DNA from: Campanula takesimana
Lineage: Eukaryota > Streptophyta > Magnoliopsida > Asterales > Campanulaceae
Assembly (NCBI GenBank): GCA_026119855.1
Contig: JAOWBW010001584.1
Coordinates: 124,001-188,000 of the forward strand
Direction: 5' to 3'
Length of the DNA: 64,000 bases
In this document: one piece after another, positions 1 through 10,684 of the stretch
How the letters are laid out: the number at the start of each line of letters is the position of its first letter
Position numbering within the stretch: position 1 is the stretch's first letter
The notes under the pieces: generated by a model
Told to the model about the DNA's origin: nothing
Databases searched by the model: none
What the model saw: the letters and a program-made list of their open reading frames with translations, nothing else
Translations under genes and position numbers: made by a program

Positions 1-214
1 AAGGCAAATCAATTCATGGAAGCAGAAATATATACACTAACAACACCCAATTTCCTTAGGTAAAGATCAAATTTTACCAGCTTGGGAGTAGAGCATAGAA
101 CTTCGAAGCTTCGAAACAATGTAATTGTGTGGATTGTGTGGTTATGAACGGTGAGAATGAGGCCGAATTGGTGGCGCAGCCATCAGCGGTGGCGACGCGT
201 GGTGGTCAACGACC

Positions 215-1935
215 GTGGTGGAAATCTGTAATCGGAGACTGACTCCACGGTCGCGGTCCAGACTTGAATCAACCCCTTCCCCCAATCATACCTCTAATTC
301 TGAACATGTGTCTGCACTAGAAGGCATTTTACAATTGCACTCTCAAACTCCTCCAGTTGAAACTTATAGGGGTAACTCTCCTAGGCTAGATAGCCCTACT
401 AGGTCAAGGGGGAACTCACCAGCACTTGAAACCTTCCCAACAGCTAAGACCTTATCTGACTCTGCACCTTCAATTTCACCCCAAGCTTTTGTTCCTCTTC
501 CTCATGACATTCCTTCTCTCCCTGATATCCTCCCTGTGCTTAATCCATAACTCATTGAGTTCAGTAAAGAGAAAATAGTATCTGATCTCTCTGAGAAATC
601 CAGTACAGTACAGCCGTCTTTGAACAGCTATCCAATAAATTCTCTTTAGATGAAGCCCTCAAAGCATTTGATTTTATGAGAATAAGAGAGACTAGACTAT
701 CCCAAGGCCAAGGTGGATCATCTAAAAACTCAACAGCTATTCCCCAATCTGTCCCAACAGCTATTCCTCCCACTAAGCCTATCCCTCAGTATCAGTTTGA
801 TCTTGACACCACCATGCCTACTCCAAGTTTTTGGGCTTTAGACTGTGACAGAGACTTCTCCATCAAAGCTATTCTTGAAGCTCACAAAAAGTTTTGTTCC
901 ATCTCTCCCCTCCCATCACTGCTCAACCCCACATCATATCCTCACCCAGGGAAATGACCAAGACCCACATGAGCACCCATGCCAAAAACATTGGGGGTCA
1001 GCTCTTCTATGCCTATGAAGAGTGGAGGAAATTTAGAATCTCCATTCAATCTTCATTTCTGTTTTCTGCTCCATCTCTTCCCAATCCCCTAGATCTTTAT
1101 CATCTTCCTGATTGGGAAGTTGTTTTCTCTCAATTAATCTCAAACAACCTTTTGGAATGCATGTACACACCATCCTCTCTTGTGTATGTACTCTGCATAC
1201 AATTTGCTCAATCTGTATTCTGGACTCTACTGTCCAAGAAAGTTGCATCCTTGGGGTAATTGTCAAAAATGTTTACCCCATCTCTGATGTGTATCCCCAA
1301 AGCCTACCTCCTCCTACTCCTCCATTCCACAAAAAGACCAAATCTAAGATTGCCAATCCTCCTCCCAACTTTAATCCTTTCAAATACACTCCACCATACT
1401 ACATCACATACACTGACTTCAATCAATTCTCTGCCTCTCTCATTGGACAACTCAAGTCTTCCCTCCTCAACAAACTTGATGATGTCTCTGAATTCATTCT
1501 CCATAGAGGTGACAATCCAAGTCCACTCTTTCCTGAACAGCCAACCCAATCATCCTTCCCACATCCTACTCCCAGTAGTCCAACCATTCCTCCCAAACCA
1601 TCTCAAGCATCCATATACTCCTATTTTACCCATCCCCCTCCAATCAAACCTTTCAGACATAGAAAGAAAATGCCTGCCTCCCTATACAAGGAATATGACA
1701 TGGGGGTATCCATTAAAGAAGACAGTATGACTCCTCAGCAGCTACAGATATGGATTCGCCCAAGACTCAAGCCAAATCAACCAGTTCCTCTAAATCTCAG
1801 CTGCTGGCCAGGCAAGATCAAAGTTTTTCCTACAACTACATGATGGGCTTGGATTGGAATAATGAGATGTACTACAGAGGTAATGAACCAGTGAGAAAGA
1901 GAGCACTTCTCCAAGAACTTGCAGCCATTCAGTAG
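215..1935 (+). pseudogene. broken coding region of an LTR retrotransposon, 3' part
   Basis: Overlapping open stretches in different frames (215-550, about 600-957, 894-1259, 1112-1843, 1750-1935) read as one Ser/Pro-rich protein broken by frameshifts. The product has a proline-rich middle and a basic stretch (RHRKKMP near 1660). I cannot assign a domain: no zinc knuckle, protease, integrase or reverse-transcriptase motif is visible. It lies in the same orientation as, and directly upstream of, the LTR at 2190-3332, so it is most likely the 3'-terminal coding region of that element, either an additional ORF or the tail of gag-pol. The word CAACAGCTA recurs both here and in the LTR. The 5' end of the element is not in the window, and bases 1-214 hold nothing I can name. 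Confidence 0.45.
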
Positions 1936-2174
1936 GTCCAGCAGGCCAAAGCTGGATTAGATTAATTTGGTTTGTCTTTCTCTCAATGGTTTTTGATTAG
2001 TTGTTCAGAACAATTTTTTTCTGTGTATTTCATGCGTGTACATTTTAGTCTGTTTTATGATTGACATGATCTGTATGCACAAGTGTCTTAATCAAGAAGA
2101 ATTTTTCTTCATTGGTATTTCTACACTCTAGCATATTTTGTGCAGGTACAAAATCAAAACCATTATTTATTTAC

Positions 2175-2189
2175 CAAAAAAGGGGAAAT
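2175..2189 (+). other. polypurine tract
   Basis: A purine-rich stretch (AAAAAAGGGGAAAT) lies immediately before the TGTTAG that opens the LTR. In LTR retrotransposons this is the primer site for plus-strand DNA synthesis, and it fixes the orientation of the element as plus. Confidence 0.7.
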
Positions 2190-3332
2190 TGTTAGTACCT
2201 CACTATGCTTAATCACAAATTAATCATAGTAAAAATGTTTTGATAAATAAATAATCAAAATCAGTTGATTACTTGATGTATTAAAAGACCTGAGCACAGG
2301 CAACGCAGTACAAGCTCAACAGCTAATCTGTCCTACATTTACACAAGTCAACAGTCAAATCATTACATGATCTACCTATCATCTATACATCAAACAAACT
2401 GAAGAAACATCATTTACAGATCCTTATACATTCATATGAATTATCAAGATGCAAATTACAAACAAGCTTCAACAAGAAATGCCTTAAAGGTCCAACAGCT
2501 AAGACACTCTGCTTCAACAGCTACGCCTACTCTTGACCAACAGCTTTCTCTACCTCATCAGATCTTTAAAAAATGATTATTCCAATAATAGGAAATTCTC
2601 CCAATCATTTGAATAAATCATATTGAAGCTTGATCAAGCCTGCATAGCCTTCTCCTCAACTGACAACTAGCATCCAATGAAAACTGAAAAGCGTGTCAGT
2701 CAAACCTTAACTAACTCCAGTCAAGACGAACCATTACTCCTATGCACTTTTGTCCCCCAACGGCTATATGTCATCCCCTATATAAAGGAGCATACTGTTG
2801 TCAAGAAACCCTTTTTGCATTCTCTTTACACTCTCTCTGTCAACCTCTGCAGTCTTGACCATTAGCATAAAACCCCTGCAAATATTGTGTCATCTAGCAC
2901 CCAGTTACAATCCCCATCAACCCAGCTTTAAACCAAGCTATTTTTGTGAAACACACTTGTGTATTTTTTTTCTTTTTCTTTTTACTCTGCTTTGGAAGAA
3001 GCAACCTTAATTGAAGTGTCAATTAAGTAAAGGGGGTTCAAGGAACTTGCCTTATCAATTCTTGTAACTCTTATCAAAGAGAATATTATAGTGAATTGAT
3101 CTCACTGTTATCAACAGTGGGGGTGGATGTAAGAGAAGGGTTTTGCCTCTGAACCACTTGAAAATACTGTGTATACTGTTGTCCATACACTTACACACAC
3201 ACACTACACATTGTTCCTTTCTTTATCGATTTATTTATTTTCCGCTGCACATTTCTTTTAACTATTATTCCTCAACAGCTAACGCAAGTGTTAGCTGTCC
3301 AAGTTTTAACTTATATGTTCATTAAGTCAACA
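2190..3332 (+). repeat. 3' LTR of retrotransposon
   Basis: The segment begins TGTTAG right after a polypurine tract and ends TCAACA, giving TG...CA termini over 1,143 bp. It contains a TATA box at 2779-2787 and several CAACAGCTA words (about 2308, 2489, 2513 and 3283). No second copy exists in the window, so the boundaries rest on termini and polypurine tract only. Confidence 0.7.
2779..2787 (+). promoter_or_regulatory. TATA box of LTR promoter
   Basis: TATATAAAG inside the LTR, about 590 bp from its start, is a canonical plant TATA box and would drive the genomic RNA of the element. Confidence 0.55.
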
Positions 3333-3589
3333 GGGCCTTTCAAATATGTTTACGGGTTTATCCAACCCTGTGATAATGTTGGTTGGAGAAATGGTGATTG
3401 GATATTGGGGGGAAAGGATAGAGACGATGGCTAAGAGGAGGAGGAGGCAGCCGACAATGGTGGAGGTGAGATGGTGAACCCATTGAACCAAAAGGAATGA
3501 CAAGGTATGGAGAAAGGGAGTAGTGAGTAACGGCTTTAGAGATTGGAGAAGGGGACGGATCTTCGGAAATATTTCATGGTTTTTATTTT
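3333..3589. other. unassigned flank
   Basis: About 250 bases downstream of the LTR with purine-rich, GGTGG/GAGGAGG-type composition around 3420-3480. I see no gene, RNA or mobile-element signal here. Confidence 0.4.
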
Positions 3590-4725
3590 GGTAAGTGTGT
3601 TGAGGAAGATATAGCTAAACTTATAATTTGTTACCCAAACTCTATAGGGTATGTGAGTAAACACTCATCTTTAAATTAGATGTATGAGAAATTAGTTTAT
3701 CTACTTTTTAAAAGGTATGTGACGGTTAATTAAATATTCAACTTCAAACAAGTAATAGATTGATTTTCAATTGTGAAATGCATGTCCCAGTTATTATCCT
3801 CACATTCAAGTATAAACAACTGTGAAATGCATGTCTCAATTATTATAATAATTGTGCAAAATTAAGAGATTAATTTATCAATTTATAATAAGCGGATTTC
3901 TCAATTGTTTGAAAGACATATAGCATAACACATTTGTGAACATCATACAATTGTGATATCACATTACTGTAAAATCACACAATTATGAAATTATACAACT
4001 ATGAAATCAGTTGAGAAATGATTTTGCAAGTGAAAAATGAAAAAAAAAATGATACAACTGTGAAAATCACACAATTGAGAAATCACATAAAACTGTGAAA
4101 TCATACAACTGTGAAATCATTTGAGAAATGATTTTACAAGTGAAAAATGACACATCTGTGGAATCGCACAACTGTGAAATCATACAGCTGTGAAATCAGT
4201 TGAGAAATAATTTTATGAGAAATAATTTTACAAGTAAAAAATCAAAAAAAAATAAAAATAATAACACAACAGTGAAAGCACACAATTGTGAAATCATATA
4301 GCTAAGAAATTAAAATTGATTTTTTTTTCAAATTTTTCCAAGTGAAAAATGAACTTTTTATTTATAAATTTTGAATTATGTGTTGAGTGTGTTTGTCTGA
4401 TTCGTCATGACAACACGATTAAAACCGTGGTTTCAGATTGTTTGTTTTTGGATATTATATTTTTTAGTTTTGGGTGGAAAAAAAGGAAGAGAGATAAAAA
4501 GTAGAGAGGAAGAGAGAGAAAAATGAGAGAGTAAGAGAGAGATGAGAGAAGAAAGCGCAGCTACAAAATGCGCTTAGTGCCGAATTGTTCCAGCAAGGCA
4601 GCAGCGCGCGCGTGCTTCAGGGGTAATATGTTCAAGGGACATTTTGGCGAGTTTTGAAAATGAGTGTCCTTATTGGTCGTTTTAATTTGGGTGAGTGACT
4701 TATTGGTCAAAGCCTCTAAAAATTA
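3590..4725. repeat. TGTGAAATC-rich repeat with possible inverted ends
   Basis: From about 3760 to 4330 a degenerate array of ACAAYTGTGAAATCA-like words is repeated with a longer module (GAGAAATGATTTTACAAGTG). Flanking sequences near 3640-3690 and 4655-4700 are roughly inverted copies (ACCCAAA, a 24-28 bp interval, then ACACTCAT followed by A/T). This suggests a non-autonomous TIR element whose interior is a short tandem array, but the ends are diverged and no target duplication was found. Confidence 0.4.
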
Positions 4726-4842
4726 CCCAGCTAACCCAATAAAAACATTTGATTATTCCCTCAGTATAGTACTAATTAAATTTATGTTCCCTAACCCTGA
4801 GGATATTCCACTAGACTCGATATGTTCTTTTGAAAAACACTA

Positions 4843-5102
4843 CTACCTCTGTCCCTAAATGAGTGTCCAAATTTCATTTTAAGAGTCACTGAAAATCTCA
4901 ACTTTGTTGTACAATTTGGTAGAAAATATTCATATATAATCTTGTAATCTCCTTTCCAAACATTTAGTTTTGCACGTATAAAGAAACCAGTGGAAAAATT
5001 TCAAAAAAAAAAACATTTAGGGACAAAGTTGTGTTCCAAAAAGACACTCATTTTGGGACAAAGATTTCTTGAAAATGGACACTCATTTAGGGACAGAGGG
5101 AG
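4843..5102. mobile_element. Stowaway-type MITE
   Basis: A 260-bp element starts CTACCTCTGTCCC and ends with the inverse GGGACAGAGGGAG, flanked on both sides by TA (4841-4842, 5103-5104). This matches the Tc1/mariner-derived Stowaway family (TIR close to CTCCCTCCGT, TA target). The inverted similarity extends inward through GAGTGTCC/GGACACTC. No coding capacity. Confidence 0.85.
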
Positions 5103-5104
5103 TA

Positions 5105-5567
5105 CAACAATTAAGGAAGTATCTTGGAATTGTTGACTTATGTGCATGCTTGGAATACCAAAGGACTTGGTCGTTCATGTAGTAATCTAGTACTACATGA
5201 ATAAATTTGTACATTTATCTCTTCAAGATAGGATAAGTATCATGAATATCACTATGGAATTTTCTTACCTCTAGGAAAAGGGAAAAATAGACATTAGACC
5301 TAAAACCCAACACAAAGCACATAAAGAAAGTAAAAACAAAACAAATCAGCACATGTTGGACATATTAGGCAAAACAAACTACATAGACACACACACATCA
5401 AAATGTACAGAACGCATGTGCAATAGAACAAAAAGACAACTAATAACACTTTATTGAATCCATGTAAATATCTGTTGAAATCAGAACATATAACATCAAC
5501 TTTTTTACAAAAAGACAAAAAGAAATAAAAAAAACATTAAAGGAACGTAGAATCACCTTCCACCAAT
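5105..5567. other. no gene seen
   Basis: AT-rich spacer between the MITE and the CACTA element. A short minus-strand open frame (5300-5518) has no recognisable features. Confidence 0.4.
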
Positions 5568-6640
5568 CACTACTAGAAAACGCATTTTAGGCGACCAATC
5601 TTAGGCAACCATTCAAAATTAGTCACCTTAATATCCTTTAGGTGACAAAAATTTTAATTGGTTGTAAGAGATACATCTCTTGCGACAAATCTTTGGCAAC
5701 AAAGTATTTTGTCATATTAATAGGACTGTTGTGACAAACAATCATTTTCGTCACCTAATAATATGTTAAAGTGACAAAATCTAGGGCGACCAAAACATTT
5801 GTCACCTTGTATACACTTCTGGTGACCATTAAGATTTTTCTCTCCTAAGAACTACTTGTAGTAACAAAATTTTGGTGACAAACCTGTTTCTTACCTAAGA
5901 TTAGCATTAGGTGACTAATATAAACATTTGTCACCTAAGAATGCTTCTTTTGGTGACTATATCTTTTACAACAAAGTTATTTGTTTCCTTAACATCATGC
6001 ACTTTTACGACAAATATTTTGTCACCTAATGGCTTATTAAGGTCACCAAATTTGTATGCAACCAACTAATTATACGCCTTTTCATATAACCAAGCCAACA
6101 AAGGTTTAGGTGACCAGCAATTGGTCGCCTAAAGTTTTGATTTTTTACGTGTGGTCTTCTCCAAAGTCAGATTTCTTTCATTACAATATATTCTCTTCAA
6201 AAGTCATATTCCTTGAAAAAGTTTCTCTTATGAATGGTTACATCAAAATGTTATTGCTCTTATATATAGTTTGTGTTGTCATATCACCTTCCCATCCAAC
6301 TGATCTTGTATTTTTATTACAATACATTTTTTGAAATAAATTAAATATGTTTAAAAAAAAAGTTTATTTAAGGTGACAATTTATTGGTCACCTTAAAAAT
6401 AGATTGATCACCTTGGAATAAAGCTGTGAGAATATTTTTCTTTACATCAAATGAAAGTCTGCTCTGAATAATTACATCAAAGGCATGGCTCTCAATAGTT
6501 ACATCAAAAGCATGTCTCTTAATAGTTACATCAAAGGCATGGAATAAAGATGAGAGAATATTTTTCTTTAGGTGACAAATATTATGGTTGCCTAAAAGTT
6601 TTCTTTTGTCACCTAAAATATTTTAGTGTCTATATATAAT
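5568..6640 (+). repeat. CACTA 5' subterminal repeat region
   Basis: Starting at the terminal repeat, short words such as TTAGGTGACAA, GTCACCTAA and GGCGACCAA recur in both orientations roughly every 20-60 bp for about 1.07 kb. In En/Spm elements such subterminal repeats bind the TNPA protein and are needed for transposition. The transposase gene starts shortly downstream. Confidence 0.85.
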
Positions 6641-6823
6641 CTCTTATAGGATATGATTCTTGTATCCATACACCAAATCTTCTGTAATTGCATTTCTTCT
6701 TTCACATCCAGCGTTCCTTCTATATAGATATTTCTATCATTCTTCAATTCATCTTTTTATCTTCTATTCTACAATCAATCATTCTCCTTCATTTTCTTAT
6801 TCGATTATCTAGACCCTATTATA

Positions 6824-9721
6824 ATGGATAAACGGGGTTGATCGCTTCCTTGAATTTGCAGTATCACATACTCATAACTCCTCTGGCATGATCCCATGTC
6901 TGTGCCCTAACTGCAACAACATGGTCTTTCATTATATCCATGAAGTGAAATCTCACTTGTTGCGGAAGGGGATGATGTATAATTATACGACCTGGATACA
7001 TCATGGTGAACGTTCAGATGGTACTTCAACGTCATCGCAACCTCATCCGCAAGACGAGCGGTATTTTGATGACAATGACCAAGTGATGGGTATAATAGAT
7101 GATGCATTTCCATATGCGTCAATGCATCATAATATTTTGGATGGGGGCATAAATGACATGCATAGTCAAGAGATGTCGGACTATGAAGAACTCCTACAGC
7201 AAGCCTTGCAAGAGTTATACCCGGGTTGCACACAATTTTCTCCACTTACTGGCCTTGTGGAGTTACTACATTACAAAGTCAAATCCCGTACTCCAAATTG
7301 CCAATTTGATGATTTGTTGGAGATAATGCGGCGTATGCTTCCTGAAGGAAATACATTGCCTCACGATACTTGTAGAGCATTTAAGGTGTTAAAGAAGTTG
7401 GGGTTGTCCTATACAAAAATCCATGCTTGTCTTAATGATTGTGTGGTGTATTATAAGGAATACGAGGCTTTGGATATATGCCCCGTGTGTAATCAACCAA
7501 GATACAAACCTAGTTCCAGCTATGCTAAGAAGAGAGTTCCACACAAGGCAATGTTCTACTTTCCACTAACACTGAGATTGCAACGGCTATACATGTCTTC
7601 GCACACCGCAAAAGATATGAGATGGCACAAAGAGGAAACGGTGGATGACGATGTTTTGAGGCATCCTGCAGATGAAGATGCGTGGAAGTCATTTGATCTT
7701 GACTACCCCGCTTTTGCAGCAGAGCCTCGAAACATAAGGCTAGGTCTTGCTACTGATGGGTTTAATCTATTTGGAGATATGAATGCTAACCATAGCACAT
7801 GGCCTATCGTTGTGGTTCCTTACAACTTACCACCTTGGAGGTGCATGCGGAAAGAGTTTACAATGATAACTTTGCTTATTCCTGGTTATCCAGGAAAGGA
7901 GATAGATATTTATTTGCAACCATTGATTGATGAGCTGAAAGATTTATGGGTGAATGGTGTAAATACTTATGATAAGTACTCTGGCTCACAATTTACGTTA
8001 CGGGCCGCGCTTATGTGGACAATACATGATTTCCCTGCTTATGGTGTTACTTCAGGTTGGAGCACTAGTGGTTATAATGCTTGCCCAATTTGCAAGGATG
8101 ACACTACCTCTAGTTGGGCTGGTGGGAATGTATGTTTTACAGGGCACCGCAGATGGTTACCTTCTGATCACCCTATACGGTTTAACACCTCCACATATGC
8201 TTTTGATGGAAGAAGGGAGCTCCGTGTACCTCCTCGAGAATGGTCTGGAGAAGAAATTCTAGACAAACTGAATGAGCTTCAATTTCCTCCGTTTGGAAAA
8301 AATCATAGCTCTAACGTACAAAGGCCAGAAGAAAATAGTAACGGGACAAAGAAGAGTATCCTTTTTTATCTTCCTTACCGGTCAAAATTGAAGCTCAGGC
8401 ATAATCTTGATGTCATGCATATTGAGAAGAATGTGTGTGATACTCTTGTAAACACAATTCTTGGCATAGAAGGAAAGTCAAAAGACACGGACAAAGCGAG
8501 GAAGGATTGCATGGAGCGGGGCATAAAGAAACGCCTGTGGCTGCAAAATAAAAGTGGAAAGTGGGTAAAACCTCATCCTATTTTTACTGTTAAACCAGCA
8601 CATAAGAAAGAAATTTCTTCTTTTCTTTCCAGCAAGTTTCCAGATGACGCTTCAAATATATCACGATGCGTACGGAGAAATAATGGGAAATTATTAGGGT
8701 TGAAGAGCCATGATTGTCATGTTCTATTGCAACGTTTGGTCCCAGTTGCTATACGTGGATTCCTACCAGATCCCATGGTGGAACCGATTACAGAGTTATC
8801 GCGATTCTTCCAGTAATCATCGTCAACAATTTACCAAATGGTTTCGTAAACGTTTAAGTCAATTTTAAACTTCAAACCTTCTTTTTAAGTATAAGTAAAA
8901 TAATTTTATATAATGATTAATGATATATATGTATTAATTTATTAAAGATTCAAATGATGAGCGGAACATACTATGACGAATTGAAGGCATTGGCAAGAGG
9001 TCCTCTAGATTATGATCTTTATCCAGGTTGTTATGTGAATGGTGTTAAGTTCACAGTTGTTGACCGTGATGACAAGTTAAGCACTCAAAATAGTGGTGTG
9101 TGGGTGCCAGGGGATGACGGATGGGAGTTTTATGGAAAATTAATCACGGTTGTCCGACTTCTGTATAGAAATCGTTTGGAAGTCATCTTGTTCAAATGTC
9201 GGTGGCTTGATACAAACCCATCAAGAAATGGAAGTGTCAAGCGTGAATATGGTCTTGTATCAGTTAATATTGATAGACTTTGGTTTCAAGATGATCCTTT
9301 CATTTTCGCAACTATGGCAAAACAAGTTATATATTTGAATGATCCCAGACAAAGTGCTAGTTGGAAAGTAGTTCAAACCATCAATCACAGGAACATATGG
9401 GACATATGGGACATTCCAATAATGTCGAATGATGAGAACGAAGATGTCAATGAAGTTTCTAATGAAGCTGACCAAGTTGGTTCATCCTCCCCCCAGCCCA
9501 TTGTTCGCCCCGAACTCAATATTAGCATCCATCTTCCTATTTACCCCCTAGATCCGAGCCTTGATGTTGAGGTGATTCTCGATGATGAAAATGATAGTGA
9601 TGCAAATGATGATACGATAGCTTCATCCGAAAGCGAGAATTCAGAATATGATGATGAAGAATATACAACTACCACTTCTCCAGAACCAAATGGCGAAAAT
9701 GACTCTGATTACGAATTATAA
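6824..9721 (+). pseudogene. CACTA TNP2/TNPD-type transposase, internally deleted
   Basis: The main frame (6837-8816) encodes a transposase-associated N-terminal domain (IPCLCPNC motif near 6891-6914) and a Transposase_21/TNP2 core with the family signatures GLATDGFNLFGDM (about 7742-7780) and HNLDVMHIEKNVCD (about 8400-8442). The expected start ATG at 6824 (MDKR) is one base out of frame with this, and the first part of the domain is missing. The DUF4218 region starts (LKSHDCHVLLQRL, about 8701-8739) but breaks off at 8816; the reading resumes one frame over with QQFTKWFRKR (about 8826-8855), so most of DUF4218 is deleted. After a likely intron, 8954-9721 encodes DUF4216 and an acidic tail. 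Such proteins cut and join the CACTA ends in the nucleus; this copy is unlikely to work. Confidence 0.88.
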
Positions 9722-9857
9722 ATTGAGCTTGTATTAAAATTTGTAGTTTGAATTATGTTTAATTTGGTGTTATATGAATTATGATTATTTGCTATTAAAT
9801 GAATTATGGTTATTAATTTTGGCGTTAAATGAATTATTGGACGGAGGGATTAATATA
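9722..9857. other. 3' flank of transposase gene
   Basis: AT-rich, with GAATTATGGTTATT-like repeats and an isolated GGACGGAGGGA at about 9840 that looks like one end of a decayed Stowaway element next to the complete one that follows. Confidence 0.4.
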
Positions 9858-10039
9858 CTCCCTCCGTCTCCCTCGAATTAGGATTCTTGGTCGATCTAAT
9901 TATAGTTTGACCAATAATTTGAAGAAAAATAATTATTTTAATAAAAATCTAAAAATAGTTTAAATTCTTGAACCCATTTTTTTGTTAATTCTTGAACCCA
10001 TTTTTTTTTTTTTTGAAGTTTAAATTGGGACAGAGTGAG
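9858..10039. mobile_element. Stowaway-type MITE within the CACTA element
   Basis: A 182-bp element begins CTCCCTCCGTCTC and ends GGGACAGAGTGAG, flanked by TA on both sides (9856-9857 and 10040-10041). The ends match the Stowaway consensus. Its position between the two CACTA genes shows it inserted into the CACTA element or a progenitor. Confidence 0.8.
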
Positions 10040-10041
10040 TA

Positions 10042-10456
10042 ATTATAATGAGATGGGCTGAAATGTTCAGATTTTCCCCAAAAAATTGGATGGAATAGAA
10101 TTGTGGAGGGAGTATCAATTTGAGATGATAAATTACCCCCAAAATTTCCCACCCAAAAAGTGCCCACCAAAAGTAATTTTCGTTCCCCCTTGTTTTTCCC
10201 TCCACAAAGAATGAAAATTTTACAATTTAGAAACTGAGTCTCTCTCCCTTTGACTTAATGCACTACTCTTATCTTTTAAATAAAAAAAAAGAAAAGGCTT
10301 TGTGTATTCCCAACTTCCAAGGTCAGTCCCCCTCCCTTTTCACTTTCCCTTTCCCTTTCCCTTTCCCTCCCTTCACTCCCAGTCTCCCATAATCCAATCC
10401 AACTATTACACACACACCGCCACGACCCTATTTCCCCCCAAAATCGGAACAGCCAT
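10042..10456. other. CACTA intergenic DNA with pyrimidine tract
   Basis: No gene seen. A CT-rich stretch (CCCTTTCCCTTTCC repeats, 10330-10385) precedes the copia insertion point. Confidence 0.4.
10452..10456. other. target-site duplication, left copy
   Basis: GCCAT left of the copia element pairs with TCCAT at 15659-15663 on the right: four of five bases agree, as expected for a 5-bp copia target duplication with one change. Confidence 0.6.
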
Positions 10457-10684
10457 TAAAGGAATTTGTTCCTTGCCTTTTCTCATTGATCAAGTCAGTA
10501 TATATACAAGAGAATGAGTTAATCACCTAGCACTAAAGTAGGATCTAATCTTATCAGTTAGTACTAAACTAGGAGATATGTACGTAACTAATCCCTACTC
10601 CTATGGAAATGATAATGTTACACACTTCAATTATTTACAGAATATTTATCTAAGATATTTGCATCTCTATCTAATATTCTAACA
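10457..10684 (-). repeat. 3' LTR of nested copia
   Basis: 228 bp; on the minus strand it starts TGTTAGAATATT and ends TTCCTTTA. A TATA-like TATATATAC occurs at 10499-10507 (minus strand). Identical by eye to the copy at 15431-15658. Confidence 0.93.

Noticed and set aside
4560..4620. GCGCGCGCGTGC-containing stretch as a regulatory palindrome like those in the LTRs
   Set aside because: Isolated, with no TATA box or LTR context.
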